Positions 1 to 13,170 of a stretch of DNA of 64,000 bases are shown piece after piece. This stretch comes from Ifrita kowaldi (lineage: Eukaryota; Chordata; Aves; Passeriformes; Cinclosomatidae): NCBI GenBank assembly GCA_013398055.1, contig VZRS01006541.1, forward strand, positions 240,515 to 304,514, read 5' to 3'. Position 1 is the stretch's first letter; each line of letters starts with the position of its first letter. The position numbers were made by a program, and so were the translations under genes. The notes below the pieces were generated by a model. The model did not search any database. It saw only the letters and a program-made list of their open reading frames with translations, and was not told the origin of the DNA.

Positions 1-199
1 TGTGAGCTGAGAAAGACAAACCAGTTTGGGTCCTCCAGGTCTTTTTTGTTTTTTTGGTTTTTTTGTTTTAAACCTCATCTAGTCTAAGTATGAGAATATC
101 TACCTTGCCCCTTAGCATTAACAAAGTTTCAGTACATTGTTGGTTGTTCAGAAACAACCTGGGAAGTGCACGGGGAAGAACACAGATTTAAGAGCACAG
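1..199. other. Non-coding flank with T-rich tract
   Basis: Positions 41-70 are almost pure T with isolated G and A bases, a simple low-complexity tract. The remainder up to the CR1 edge shows no gene or repeat that I recognise. Confidence 0.6.
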
Positions 200-1075
200 T
201 ATCGTAGAGTCATAAAATGGTTAGGGTTGGAAGGGACCTAAAAAGGTCATCTAGATACAATGCCCCTGCCATGAGCAGGGAGCCTTTTACTAAGTCCGGT
301 TACTCGGAGCCCCATCCAGCGTGTCTTGAGCAATTCCAGGGATGGGGAGTCCATAACCTCTGAGCAATCTATTCCAGTGCACCACCACCCTTATATTGAA
401 GAGTTTCTTCTGTATATTTAATATTAACCCACCTTCCTTCAGCTTAAGGCCATTCCCCCTTGTCCTACCACTACACGCCCATGTGAAAAGCCCCTCTCCA
501 GCCTTCCTGAGGACCCCTTTATGTACTGGAAAAGTGGTCTCCCTGAAGCCTTCTCTTCTGCAGGCTGAACAGCTGCACCTCTCTCAGCCTGTCTTCATAG
601 GAGAGGGGTTCTTGCCCTGTGATCAACTTAGTGGTCCTCCTCTAAACTTGTTCCAACAGGTTCTTGTCCTTCTAATTTTGATGTCTCCAGAGCTTGATGC
701 AGGACTCCAGGTGGTCATGAGGACTCAGGGTTGTCGTGAGGGCAGAGTAGAGGGAAAGAATCACCTCCCTTGACTTGCTGGTCACAACTCATTTGATGCA
801 GCCCAGGACAGAGCTGACCTTCAGGGCTCTGAGTGCACATTGCCAAGTCACATTGAGCTTTTTGTCCACAAACACCCCCAAGTCCTTCTCCCCAGGGCTA
901 ATCTCAATCTATTCTCTGACTAGCCTATATTTGTGCTTGGGATTGTCCCAACCTAGGTACAGGACCTTGCACTTGGCCTTGTTGAACTTCGTGAGATTCA
1001 TGGAGGCCCACACAATCAAGCCTGTCAAGGTCCCTCTGGATGGCATCTCTTCCCTCTGGTTTGTCAGCCACATTA
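200..1075 (-). mobile_element. CR1 LINE fragment, 5'-truncated
   Basis: The left edge carries the CR1 3' tail in reverse complement, with the motif GGTTAGGGTTGGAAGGGACC at 219-238, so the element lies on the minus strand with its 3' end at the left. About 870 bp then follow the known avian CR1 order: the 'gggatggggagtcc' block near 340, 'ccattcccccttgtcctacc' near 450, 'gcctgtcttcataggagagg' near 590, and the 'ccttgcacttggccttgttg' block near 965. This covers the 3' end and the C-terminal part of ORF2, the endonuclease/reverse-transcriptase reading frame. Resemblance fades near 1075, which fits 5' truncation. Stops and small indels make it inactive. Open frames within it are relics. Confidence 0.93.
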
Positions 1076-2559
1076 AGTGCCTGGTTAGGTGCCTCTTCCA
1101 TGGATGTTAATTTGTTCAGCTTTGTTCAACTTGATCAACTTTTTGTTATTTGCTTGCCCACAATGAAATTCTGTGGTCCAGCAGATCCAACATGCAAATT
1201 TGAATGCTGAAATTATTAAATCCATATAAATTACTTTGGAGCTTCAGCAACTTCAAAACTAAACATTTTGATCCCTGAATTATAGAAATGCTGATACTAG
1301 TTATTGTGAATAAAATTGACTACCCTAATCAAAACCAGAAGCTCTGGCAGGGCTTTGTGGGATACAGACTTGGAGGTGCTGAGTGGGCATGTTTGCTCTT
1401 TGGTGGACCTAGTCCTTTGTCTCATTCAGTGTCAGAGGAACTTCATCTTCTTCATAACCAAGTCAGGATGAAAAGTAAGTCTGGCTTGTCTAAATATCTT
1501 TGAGCTTGTATTATTAGATTAACTCAGAGAGCCTTCATGCTCTCAAAAACCTCGTCACGGAACAGATAGATCATTTCTTCTGATAGCTGAAAAGGAGGGT
1601 CTTGGGGGAGAGGAAGAGGCCAGAAGTTTTGAATTCATGTTGGGAGGTGGAAGAGAAGATTTCCTTAGCAAGAGGTTCCTGAAGGCCCTGCCTCCCAGCT
1701 CTTAGTCTGATTTTCCAAGACTAAGCAGCAGCCAACACAGACCTTATCACATTTCCTTTCCCCACAGCTTCCCCCTCTCCTGTCAGCTCTGAGTGGAGCA
1801 GAACACAAGTAAATTCCTCTGCCCTGGCCGCAGATCCCCTTCTTTCTCCTGCACTTGTGCACTGTTGCTCCTTGCCATCAGCATTTTCCCTGGCCAACCA
1901 TTCAGACCCAGTCCTGTCTGGTGTCCCCAGGGCTGGTGACACAGCACATCCCAGCACACAGAAAAGGACAAGGGAAGGCATGGAGGTTTGACAGGACAGC
2001 ATCACCGTAACTGCAGATGGTAGATTGAGTTGTGCCATGTACACGTGTGTGGACATTTGGCATGCTCATGCCTTCGGAAGTGAAGGTCCAAACAGCGTTC
2101 TGAACGTGAGTGCCATCCTGACATGCTGCCCAGCTGGTCCATGCTGTCCCAGTTCCAAGCCAAGGAAGAAAAACTCTACAGGGTACACCAGTGATCTGAA
2201 ATCCAGACGGCATGAGGAATATTTGTGTCCAGTAAGTTGCACATGCACCATCACCCCGTAGGAAGGCCCATCTTCACAAGGGGTAGCCTCCAGCCCCGGA
2301 AGAAAAAAGTCACCGTTCCCTTTCCCATTACCCTACACCAAGGTGTGTTTGGTTGACCAAGTACCAAACATCATGCCAAGAATGGTGCACTCTAATACCA
2401 TTTCTGCCTGGCTCCGTGGGGTCCCGCGTGCTCCCACAGAAGCCTGGGCAGGTTCAGTATTAAGTCAGTGACAAAAGAGTTGGGAAGGGTATTTGCTTGC
2501 ATTCTGGCATGAGGATTTATTGTATCTTCACTGTCAAAGAGTGTAAAGGCAAATACGAG
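1076..2559. other. Non-coding stretch, nothing recognised
   Basis: Several overlapping frames of 60-110 codons occur on both strands between 1665 and 2260. They overlap one another, carry no family motif and have no convincing splice context. I regard the stretch as non-coding. Confidence 0.6.
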
Positions 2560-2790
2560 AACTATGGCTAGTTCGCGGTTTTTCCTGGCGCCGGAGGAAA
2601 GGCGGGGTCAGGGAGAGGGGACCAATGGGAGAGCCCTGGGGGAGTGACGAGGGGTCAAGGCCAGTAGCCAACCGGGGAATTCAAGCTGGAATAGATTAAC
2701 TTTACAGAACCATGCACCCTGGGAAGAACCTTTTGGTCACCTTAACATAAAGGTATGTTCACCGGCCTTAAATAACACCACTCCTTAAAT
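2560..2790. other. GC/CpG-rich patch, possible promoter or LTR relic
   Basis: About seven CpG dinucleotides lie between 2574 and 2673, in surroundings where CpG is rare. Visible motifs are GGCGCCGG at 2587-2594, a GC-box-like GGCGGGG at 2601-2607 and a CCAAT box (ACCAATGGG) at 2621-2629. AT-richer sequence with ACCGGCC near 2762 follows. No open frame or TATA/poly(A) pair defines an element. It could be a fragment of a retroviral LTR or a small CpG-rich regulatory patch; I cannot decide which. Confidence 0.4.
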
Positions 2791-3512
2791 AACAGACACA
2801 AAATAAGCAAAAACAGAAAAAACTTCTTGCTTCACATCAGAGCTCATACAGGACACAGCGCTAGGGCCTGATATATGCCTCTGGAATGACAGTTGTAAAG
2901 ATGGGAAAGGCTGGGACTAAATCCCCAGTACTGACTTCTTGTCTAGAGACAGAGAGAAGTCTCCCCCAGCTCATGAAAAGTAATTCTTTAGATTGAAGCA
3001 GGTGGTTGTAAAAATCTGAGGTTGAGTAAGACAGCCAAAACAGGAGCTCTTGGAATTATTGATGCCAAAACAGCACAACTCCAACATCCTGCAGTTGCTG
3101 ACAAAGCATGCTGTGCTGGATTTTGGTGCAGACTGACAATCTCAGGGGTCTCACCCAAACTCTGCAGGTGGTATCAGTGGTCAAATAGTATCAAATGAAA
3201 ATTTTCTCTGACATCCCTCTCTAAAATACATCCATCTCAGCAATGATGCAGTTTGACAATGCATGCCGATGTTAATATGTGAGATGGCCAGACAGTTGGA
3301 TAGATAGATAGAAAATAAAATTATGGGATGGAAAATGTACACTTAAAGGAAACTGAAGAACATGCATGAAGAACTGAAGAATGATAATGAGAGCTTTTAA
3401 TATTAAAGCTGTCGCTAGGATGAACCTTAGTTGTGGTAAAGCTGAAGTAAGTTTCTAGGTTTGGATGCTGAATCAATGCCATCTAGTGGTAGTAGGGTTG
3501 GGTTTTTAGTGG

Positions 3513-3575
3513 GTTTTTTTGTTTGTTTGTTTTGGTTCGTTTGGTTTTTTAATTTTTTTTTTCTTTGGTTTTGTT
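3513..3575. repeat. T-rich low-complexity tract
   Basis: Runs of T are interrupted by G in a TTTG-like pattern, followed by a 10-T run near 3553. On the minus strand this is an A-rich tract such as a decayed poly(A) or (CAAA)n repeat. Confidence 0.75.
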
Positions 3576-6288
3576 ATGTGGTCATGAAGACCACAGCCAT
3601 CATCAAAAAGTTCCACCTAATAAGTATCTTTAGTAACTTTGTGAAAATTGTCTAAATATTTCTCCAAGTTGAGCAACTAAAAACCATTGATGTGTAATGA
3701 TCAAGATGTGGGCAAATTCAGAAATATTTACATTTCCCTTTGTTCAAAGAACTTTATCCATCACAGACTAAGACTTTTTTATATTGAACCCTGCATTGCA
3801 TGACAACTTATCCAACACTCCCAATTTAAAAGAACATCTTTTCTTCGCTATGACCTGAGGAATTGGGAACATCAGACTGACTAGCACAACCAACCTCACG
3901 TCAGTTTATCTAACAGAAGGTATTTCCTCTGATGATAGGCCTTACAATGAGCTGCATTTTCTTATCTTTTAATTATGAAGATCATCAAGTTCCCAGGTGT
4001 TTGTCATCACACCTGGCCACTTAGCAATAAATTCTTTTATGTCAACAAGTGCTGACAAGAGCAAGACTTAACAAGCAGGATTCATTTCAAAGCTTGGTAG
4101 ATAAACAAAGAAATTCTGAGCCCCCCTGCAGTCGTATATACGTAAAAGGAGCTCCTTTGGTGGTCTGTTGTTTACTTGCAGAGTGGTGGCAGAAGTAAAA
4201 TGTAGGAAACAAATGTAGTGTTGTGTCATTACCCCTTACAGGTTGACCGTGGTAGTGAGTGTAAATTAGAACACACACACAGTTGTGAGCATGGTGCTTC
4301 ATACTCACAAGACTGGTGTGCTAAAAGTGTATCTGCTGATCATGTCCTAAACTATATTCCTCAAATCAGGATTTATAGTAGAGTAGACACATTCATAAAC
4401 GTTTGGTATTCTCTCCAGTGGTATGCAGCTCTCAGATAATAAATTGCTTCAATTTGTTCCTAATGTCACTGCTGATCTACAGTTCATTTGGCAACAGGAG
4501 CAAAGGAGATGAGGGTTGTAAAATGTGAAAAGGTGGTGTGCTGGGTACCAAAATTCTGCAAAGACTGAGTGCCTCAGACACAGCTAAAGGCAATGAAAGT
4601 GAAAACTCTCTGGGCTGGACCTTAAAGGAGCCCTGAGAACATTGCAGTGAGAGGACTCTTTACTCTGTATTTATTATATTGGGAGGGGGGTTTGTTGCAT
4701 TTTCCTATTTTTATGTTTGTCCTAACTATTTTTCTTTTTCCTTTATGGGCTCCATAAGGCTATGGAGCTAGATTTGCTGTTTTATAGAGAAGCAAATCCA
4801 GCCTTAGCTTGTAAATGATACTGATAAATGAGATTGGGCTTTGAGATCTTGATTGCTGCTTTAAACTTTCTCCCCCCTGTGAAAAAATCCTCTGAGACTC
4901 TATGAAAGGAATCCAACAACACTGGAACTCCAGGTCCTTAAAACTGCATAACTTTAATGTGTTTCTATGAATGTAAGTCAATGAATCAGAAGTGCAAGGA
5001 GCTTTGTTTAAGCGAAGAATCTTCACGTATGTAGTGCATGAAAAATCTGTACGTATGCACAAACATCTGCAACTGATGCATATATAGTGTTGAAAGAATT
5101 AAGAAATTCTGTGGTCTGTTCTTGCAAACAGGAGAAAATCAGCAATGAATGAAGGAAAACACTGTCAGTGTTTACATTGCTTCAATTTTATTTCCATCAG
5201 AGGCAGCTGGAATTACTGTTACCTTTCAACAAAGTCCGTTGTTTGATGGGATTTGATACCTGACCTCTATAAACAACACAAAACCTCAGAAATTATAAAA
5301 AATAACTGCCTCACTGGGCCTGTAACATCTTCTTTGCATATCTTCTCAATTTCATCAGCTGGGGCTTCAAAAGCTTATAAGCTAGTATTGCATTTTGCTT
5401 TTGTTGGGCATAAAGTAATGGATATTCTGGCTAAACGGGATGCTTAGAAATTATTTCAGAGGAGACGTAGAGCTTTGGGAGTGAGTCCTTTGAGGTGTGT
5501 TTGTGAGAATGAGGTATGACAACAGTAGCTGGTGGCAGTGTGAATGTACTGTAGTACTTGGTACCCATCTTCTCCTGGATAGTTGTTCCAGCATTAACTT
5601 TAATTATTTACAATAACAGCTTCTGCATTTAAAACCTTGGGTGCTTAATAAATTGAAAATACTTTTTTACCCACTTTTTTAAAGCTACACACGCTTGAAA
5701 TTTAGATTGACCTCAGTGCCGAACTTGCCAGATGTCCTGTTTAAACCCAAGAGCTCCCCTGATGAAAAGCTATGGGAAAGCCAGCTACAGTGGCCTTGGC
5801 CATCCTCTGCTGTCCCCTCTACCTTGCAGTGATCTCCAGCACCCAACACTGGACAGACAAGGTGGTCCCTCACTTTATCTGCAGCAAGTACCACATGTCA
5901 CAGATGGTCCACTAATGATCAAGAGAATGAAAAGTACTAACTAGTGGAAATTTTTATCTTGTTTGCGGAAATCACTGGTCTTGTCACTATCACATTTACA
6001 TTGCCACTAAGCTACAAGAGTTGAAACTGTGTCCTGGCTTGTGCTCATGTCTGACCACATTAAATTCTGAAATTACACTGAAATGGTAGAATCAGTCTAT
6101 CCAGCTGTAAATTGGACAATGCTGTTTGTTTTCATCAGCTGTAACGCTATTGTGAAGCCAAGCTCGGTAAAGTGTAGGAAGCAGCTCTGACATTAATGGT
6201 CACAAAACAGCCAGAGCTGTGTGAGGCTATTCTGTGTGACTTCATTTTTGTAGGTGGCAGCTATGTAAGAGTTAGGCAGCTCAAAAGT

Positions 6289-6328
6289 GAAAAAAAAAAA
6301 TTGAAAAAAAAATTGAAAAAAAAAAAAA
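6289..6328. repeat. A-rich low-complexity tract
   Basis: Three runs of 9-13 A are separated by TTG triplets, a short imperfect tandem pattern. It gives a spurious lysine-rich reading frame on the plus strand. Confidence 0.8.
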
Positions 6329-9300
6329 TCTTACCCATACCAAGGTCACACATAATAGCAGAAAACTCAAAGTTTTTGGGCTTTGAAAAAAGTTCCCAAA
6401 ACCTCATGCTGGAATTGTTTGCAATTTCAGCAGAGAAGTGGGGGATGGTGCGAGGAGCACCCCTGTCATTGGTGATGGTTATTATGATCTACTTAGTTAA
6501 ATAGCACTGGCCTCTTTTGAATATGTTTGAAGATACATTTAATTATAAAATCCAATGAAATATCCTTCATGCTTTATTAAGAAGCAAGAACTAGTAGTCA
6601 CCATTAGGAAGAATTTTTTACTGATGAAAGAAAATGAATGTCAAATAAAAGGATAATGAAATGATACTTACTCTTTCCTCCTGTGAGTCAATATGGTATT
6701 AGAGTTTTACTTCTGCAGAGCTTCTGAACATTCCTGGTATATCTTTGCACTGTGGAGAGCTCATGGCAATTCCTCAAAGAGTTACATCATAAGGATATTA
6801 TAGGGCTGCAGCTGTGTCCTACTTATACAGAGGGTACCCAGAGGCATTTTCTTGTTCCTCTTCTAATTTCCTTGTGCGTAATATTTGGTGGTTTCTGAAA
6901 AGTCCTAAGAAAAATGCCTACTTTCTGCATATTTAGGTGATGTGATACCCTTGAGAACCTGAATAGAAGATAATTTTGGTCAAACACTCTTGTTGTATAA
7001 GTTAGCATCAATTGCAGTGACTAATGCTCTGGTGCCATCTTTCTACTAAAGAATCCACTTTTCCTGATGGAACAAAACTCAATCACTTGAACACAGTATT
7101 GCCCTTCTGTTTGCAGTTGCTGCTCCAACACCTGCCTTTTCTCACCAGGTTTTTTGAAAGAAATATCTGTTTTCCTAAAAAACCCATGTAAGTTTAAGCA
7201 AGAGGTGGCCGATCAACCATTACCAAGACAGAATATTTTTAAACCACACATTCATATGTCTAGTGGTGTTCTTTTCTTTTCTCTCAAGTACCAATTTTCA
7301 TGTGGAAGTCAACTTATCAAGTGCAATGCAGCAAAAATTCAATGAAAAAAGGATAGCACTAAAAATGCGTTCCCAAAACGTCCTGCTGTTCAGGGTATGA
7401 CTTCCTCAGCAGTGGAATCTCCTTTCCTTTAAAATTCATTCACATTGTTACATTCAGCATCGACCTAACTCCATGATTCAAAAGCTGACTGGAGACTATG
7501 GGCTGGCTTTAGGACAGAAGCACTGAACTGATGTAATAATTTTCTGACAGTAGGTGAGGCAAATCAAATCTCTTTTACTGCCTGATAAATGACTTTTCTT
7601 TTGGCAGAAGTGCAGCAGATAGCAGATATCTAATTAGATGACACAAAGGCACTGCAGTACATGCTCCACAAAAAAATATCCTCAGAAGATATTTTCGAAA
7701 GCTGCTCATCAGCTAACTCTCAGTTTTCTGGAAAAGAAATCAGGCATCCTTTGATGAGGAATAACAGCCGTATCCCCTCAATGACATTCAAAAATTTAGT
7801 GCCATGGGATCAGAATAGTCATGTGTTCTGGACAGGACTTGTTTAGTATGCATGGGTATGTTACTGCAATGCAATTGCATTTCATGAATTGCACTGGTAC
7901 AGCAGCCCTCCCCTCAAAACAGATGCTCCCTCTTCCCTCTGTGCAACCACTGACAAAGGGGAGGATAAAATACACTTTTAGACAGTCACAGCTGTCCATC
8001 GCTAGGCCTAATCATCAGCAATTGTGTCACAAAGCTCAGTAGCTCTGGGATTGTGCATTTGAAATGAGCTTTAAAATGGAGATTGCAGGAGTGTGTTAGA
8101 GCTCACCCAATACCTCTCTCTTTTGACAGATTTCCAGATTTCTTCTGTGTTCAAGGACTTCAGATAAAGAACCATTTAATACCATCTTTACCTCTAGTTT
8201 CTTGCTTCAGGAAGAAAGGTGCAACAGTTTGCCATGAGGACTATAAATATACTTTTTTCCCTTACAATCAAGCAAGATTTAATTTCTATTTCTGTCACTA
8301 TGGCATCACACAAGCAGACAAGGTTTTTATTTCATTGAATTATTTTATTTGAGTTATAAATATTTAAATATCATTGAATAGTGAGTCAGAAAAGAAATTC
8401 CAACTCCATTAAATGGATATACTGATTTGTATCTCCTAAGTGATATGAAGAAGAAATAGGGAAAACAGGGACTAGATTATAAAGCTGAGCAAAAAATCTA
8501 AGGAAACACTGATATAATGAGCACATCTGGTAATTTAACCATTTCACTGAATCCTACAATCAGAAAAGGCACAATTGTCACAAAAATACATATGCTTGCA
8601 TTCCCTATACATATATTTAAAGTGAAAATATATATAGCATATTTTTCAGTGAAGATAAATAAAATCACAATGGCACACTAGTTGGTATGCCTTTGCCACT
8701 AAAATGGTAATTATGCTCCAGAATTACTCTTACAAATAGAATCTACACGGTCCCATGCTCATGGGGAAAGAAAATGAATTAAAGCCCAGAGTCAATGAAT
8801 AATTGGTGAGATTACCGCAGTAAATCAGAGCAAGAAATTAGGAAGACTGGAAAATGCTACTTGATAGGAACAGAGTTTAAGAGTAGCCTCAAAGCTTTTC
8901 TACATTGTACAGAATCAAAAGCAGCAGGAAGAAGAAATAGCAGCCAAAACACAGGAAGTACTGACCAAGATGTTTTGAGCTACTGTGGCAAAAATGGGTA
9001 TTGTCTGCTAACAGTGTTTACTTAGCTATTCACACATTAAATGTTCAATTAAAGGAGTAAGATCAAAGCAGATGGAAAGTAGTGCAGGAAATGACAAATG
9101 TTGTTGTATGAATTCTTTGTGCTATCTTGGGCCAGTGGCCATCCACCTTAGCCTGTCTTTAGAGGTGGCCAGCTTATCTGATGCTTCAAGAAAAGGATAG
9201 TAAACAAAACAAGCAAAACAGAAGGGATGCTGTGGGACAAAATTCCACTTTAGTTTGGTCAAGACGCTGAATGAAACTTTGGAACTTGAGGTTTAGTTAT

Positions 9301-10491
9301 AATACTTGTTTTAACAGAAACCTACCAATGTTAGGAGGAGGTTAGGAGTTCCAAAGGAGTTGGGTGAACATATGAACTCAGAACCCCACATTTCAAGTCG
9401 CAGTAGACCAGAATTACTGTTTGTCTCAGCTCTTGCCTGACACATTTCTTATGCAGAGCTTGGAAAAAGTGTGCTCGTTCAGGCTCCTATGACGAAATAA
9501 AGAGCACCCTGAAGATATTTCTAAAAACTATGCTGTTTCATGCTAAGAATTTTTGGTGATGGCCTATTCACCACTTTCCATGGTTAAATGGGATGAATAT
9601 TACACCAGATGAGTTTCCATAGCTCTAAGTGGAAGCAGTTGGGCCTTCTCATCAGCTCATCAGACACTTAAAAAGACCTCGTATTTGTTCCTGTATTTAA
9701 ACACAGTGGTCAAGTTTTTGTCGTCTTCTTGGGCATCTGAATGAACTAAAGTCCTTACACACTTATTAGAAATGTTGTTTTCCAATTCCTGCATCTTTCA
9801 GTGTATTTTGAAATTTCTCCAGTTTCCATGGTCATCTCGAAACACAATCAGCTGCTGCAAACTGAGCAGTTTGTAAGTAAATTCCTTACTTTCATGTCTC
9901 CATCCCTGTTTATACAGCTAAAACTTCCCTTCATTATAGAGACAGAATCAAGTAACTACATTTCTTACGAGAAATTCTGAAGTCATTACCCAGAACCTCT
10001 CACAATCATTGCTTTCTATAACTTCATTTCTCATCCCACAAGCATTCAAACTTCCATTTTTTAAAATATCCTACTTAAGGGTGAAACTATATTAAAAATC
10101 TTATTACTAATGGAAGTAACTGGGTTTATTTTGGAGTTCATACTAAGAAAGACAGATTTCCAGATTTTTTTTCCATTCAACAAAAAAAATGTTGTTATAA
10201 GTGGACACCTATAAATAATTAAATTATTTGATTTTATACTGTCATCATTGCACAGGCACTTTTCTTGAGTTACAGGCTATCCATTAGGGGGATTATATGA
10301 TTTGAGAATAAATGAATCTCTTTGATTATCTAATCTTATTCTAAAGTCTGCACTATTTTAGACTATTAAAACTATTTTTAGAATCATAAAGAGCTTGCTG
10401 AAATAACTGCCCTAATTTCTAAAGCTGTGCTAGTAAAATGTGAGAATTTAAAAAATATAATTAATTTACATTTGTTTGTAAGTAATGATGA

Positions 10492-10605
10492 TTGAAGAAA
10501 GTGACCCTGGCCCTCTCCTCAGCCCTAGTGAGGCTGTATCCCGACTACTGCCTCCAATTCTGGACTCCTCGGTACAAGAGATACATGGAGCTCCTTTGGA
10601 CACAG
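10492..10605 (+). mobile_element. Short CR1 LINE fragment (ORF2 C-terminal region)
   Basis: The plus-strand translation from about 10496 includes ALSSALVRLYPDYCLQFW and a following YKRYMELL. This matches the well-known CR1 ORF2 region just before the conserved 'LERVQRR' block. Resemblance stops after about 10605, and neither the 3' tail nor upstream ORF2 is present, so it is a roughly 110-bp internal relic. Identification rests on recall of the family pattern, not on a search. Confidence 0.8.
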
Positions 10606-12522
10606 ATAAGATTTTATCATAAGGTGTGTGATGGAAAATTTCTCATCTTTTTCAGGTTTTCCATATTTGACAAGTAATATAAAGTATTTCCATTTTATGT
10701 AGCACCCACACAGTCATTTAGTAACCAAAAATGATCATTCCTTGTAAATAGACACCAAATCTAAGGCTGATTTGAGGTTATTTATTCAAACACACTTGGG
10801 CTGAAGATACACATGAGAAGATATTATGCTAGTTAAATGTTTGTAAGTAGATATAATACATTTTATTGAAGAGCCTGCAATAAAATCAGATTTGTGACTC
10901 GTGTTATTTACACAAGATAAACATTGTGTAGACTGCAAATATTTAATAATTCTAATTTTATTTAGTCTTTCTAGTTTAATAGATTACTTCCTTTTTATCA
11001 TTCCAGCTAAACTTTGAATGCTAAATAGCCAACCAGATCAGCAGCTGCTACAACCATAAGCAGAGCTGAATTTTGATTATTCAGAATGTTATGAAACTAT
11101 GGATGAGTCTACTCTAAGAAGATGTGAACCTTCACTTACTGAGAAATGTGCTCTAATCATCACAGCTGATTCGCTTGACCACGAATACAACCTGATTAGT
11201 CACAGCAAGGTTACAACCTGTTGTTTAGGTCAGTCACTTGGGAAAGGGAAAACGTGGGTTTTAGTCATTTCTGAAATTACTTCTTAATTTATATACTTCA
11301 ATGTAACATTAGATCATTCTTGCTGCTGGAAACCTCTTCCATATTGTTTTTGAAGCCTCTTTCTTTTTTTTGGTAAATCCTTGGGGATACTTTTTATCCC
11401 AAATTTCACGGAATTTTTTTCCCTATCAAAGCAGTTCTTTTTCTCCTGCAAATTAGGTTGTACTTTGCAATCAACTTTGGTTTACAGACTATTTACCATT
11501 CTGGACGTGGATAAGCTGGATTTCATGCTCGTGGCCTCAGTGATGTTCATTAGAAGTCAGGACATGAAAAGCAACTGGGAAGCAAAAGAGCATATACTGG
11601 AAAATAATTTTAAGAATTCTGAAAACTTAGAACATTTAGCCTTGTTGTGACTGGACTGTGTAAGGGGTGACAATGATGTATGGTGAAAATGCAGAAGAGG
11701 AAGGAAGAACATAGGAGAAGCAGTGAGAATTATGAAGGCATGAACCAGTTACCTAACTGATTATCTGTTTGAATATTGTACTATTGTAAATATTGCTTTT
11801 CCACGAAAATACAATTTTGTAAATAACATTAAAAGGTTTTCTGTACTTACAGCTTTCTAATGAAATTACTGTGGGCAAAAAATGTATACAATTACTAAAC
11901 TACATCTGGATATTTACAACATGGCAAATTAACATCAGGAACAACTGAGGCCAGAAATGCAAGGCAATGTAATATTTGTGGAAACTCCTAGTGTTACTAA
12001 TCTTTGCATGTATTGCATTGGGTTTTTATTACTGTCATTAAGAAATACGATAATAAAATAGATTTATTTAACTCAATCCTTTTGTGTAAATTATTTTTCA
12101 TAAATTATTAAAACTCTATATTCCATTTGAGCAATATCTATATCAAAGATCTACAGAATTAAGACTATATTTCATCTTCAACAATTATTTCTGGAGCATA
12201 ATACCAATAAACATAATAAATAAAGCTTTAATATGCTGAAATAGGGTGTGGATTTTCAGACTAGGAAAGAACTATTACAGTAAGATACGGTTCACACATT
12301 TTTTATTTTAGATGAAAACTTCCTCTAGCAGATCTATATGAATTATATTCTCTTACTTTAGAGAATTTCTGGTTTTAGATGTTTCATTTAATGAAAAATA
12401 TTTAAATAGGTCTGCACACAGAGTGCACTATATTTAATTAATTTCCCTAGAAAAAATGTTGAATAAAATTTTCTAACAACTTCCTAATTTTTAGTTTTCA
12501 TAAAAGTTGGCAGAAACACTAA
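10606..12522. other. AT-rich non-coding DNA
   Basis: No gene or recognisable repeat. Short frames at 11099-11287 and 11381-11650 show no family resemblance. Confidence 0.6.
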
Positions 12523-13170
12523 TTATGAATGAGGTCTGGACATGTGAAGGAGAAGATGATGATGATGAGAACTCACAGCTCTACTGAGGGTGGGTGCCAG
12601 CTGAGCAGCCTGACTGCCCTTGGTGATACAATGACAGTCTGGATGGATGAGGGGTGGGCAGCAGATGTAATTTACTGTCACTTTAGCAGAGCTTTTGACA
12701 CTTTCTTCTGCTGTGCTCTTGTATACAGGTTGAGCTATCACAGTCTGGATGGAGGGCCACAAGGATCGTTGGAACTTGTCCTGCAGGATGAGGTTGAGGT
12801 ACTGGGGCTGGTTCAGCCAGGAGATAGGAAGATTTTGGGGGCATTCAAAGTAGGATCAGCTCCTGGTATACACAGGGTTACCCAGAAAACAGAAGCAAAC
12901 TCATCAAAGAGGCACATGGTGGGAGGATGAGAGACAGCAGGCATAAATGGGAACTAGAGGGGTTCAGACTGGGTTTAAGGAAAGTTTTCAGCCTGATGAC
13001 AGTCAGGCAGGGGCACAGGCTGCCCAGGAAGGCTGTGCAGTCTCTGTCCTTGGAGGTTTTTATGACCCAGATGAAGAAAGCCATGGGCAACCTCTTTGGA
13101 TCTCACAGCTGATCCTGCTTTGAATAGGAGACCTCTCAAGGCCCTTTCCTACCAGTATTGTTATGAGATT
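12523..13170 (+). mobile_element. CR1-type LINE remnant with internal deletion
   Basis: In the plus frame starting at 12529, residues 46-58 read DVIYCHFSRAFDT, a recognisable decayed version of the CR1 reverse-transcriptase motif with the consensus pattern D-x-x-x-DFSKAFDT. About 100 bp later the homology jumps to the ORF2 C-terminus. The region 12950-13110 reads like the terminal 'WNRLP..AVQSLSLEVF' block, and the ending 'gctgatcctgctttg' near 13108 matches the CR1 3' untranslated part. Much of the palm and thumb region is therefore missing. The tail near 13145-13168 is degraded. The element is dead. Confidence 0.82.

Larger units (their letters stand above)
2791..10491. other. AT-rich non-coding DNA
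   Basis: No gene, RNA gene or recognisable transposon was found across about 7.7 kb. Low-complexity tracts (listed separately) and a short GATA run near 3299-3312 are the only structured elements seen. Open frames of 60-102 codons occur at chance level; the 102-codon frame at 6196-6504 is held open by A-runs that read as lysine. Confidence 0.65.

Noticed and set aside
396..1110. Open frames of 125 and 111 codons on the plus strand as possible genes
   Set aside because: They are antisense readings of a CR1 element whose 3' tail and ORF2 end are clear on the minus strand.
1665..2261. Cluster of overlapping frames suggesting a coding locus
   Set aside because: Frames compete on both strands, with no conserved motif and no codon-level consistency.
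6196..6504. 102-codon frame with a lysine-rich middle
   Set aside because: The lysines are A-runs of a low-complexity tract; the rest has no resemblance to known proteins.
12529..12930. 133-codon plus-strand frame as a host gene
   Set aside because: It contains the decayed CR1 reverse-transcriptase motif DVIYCHFSRAFDT and lies inside a LINE relic.
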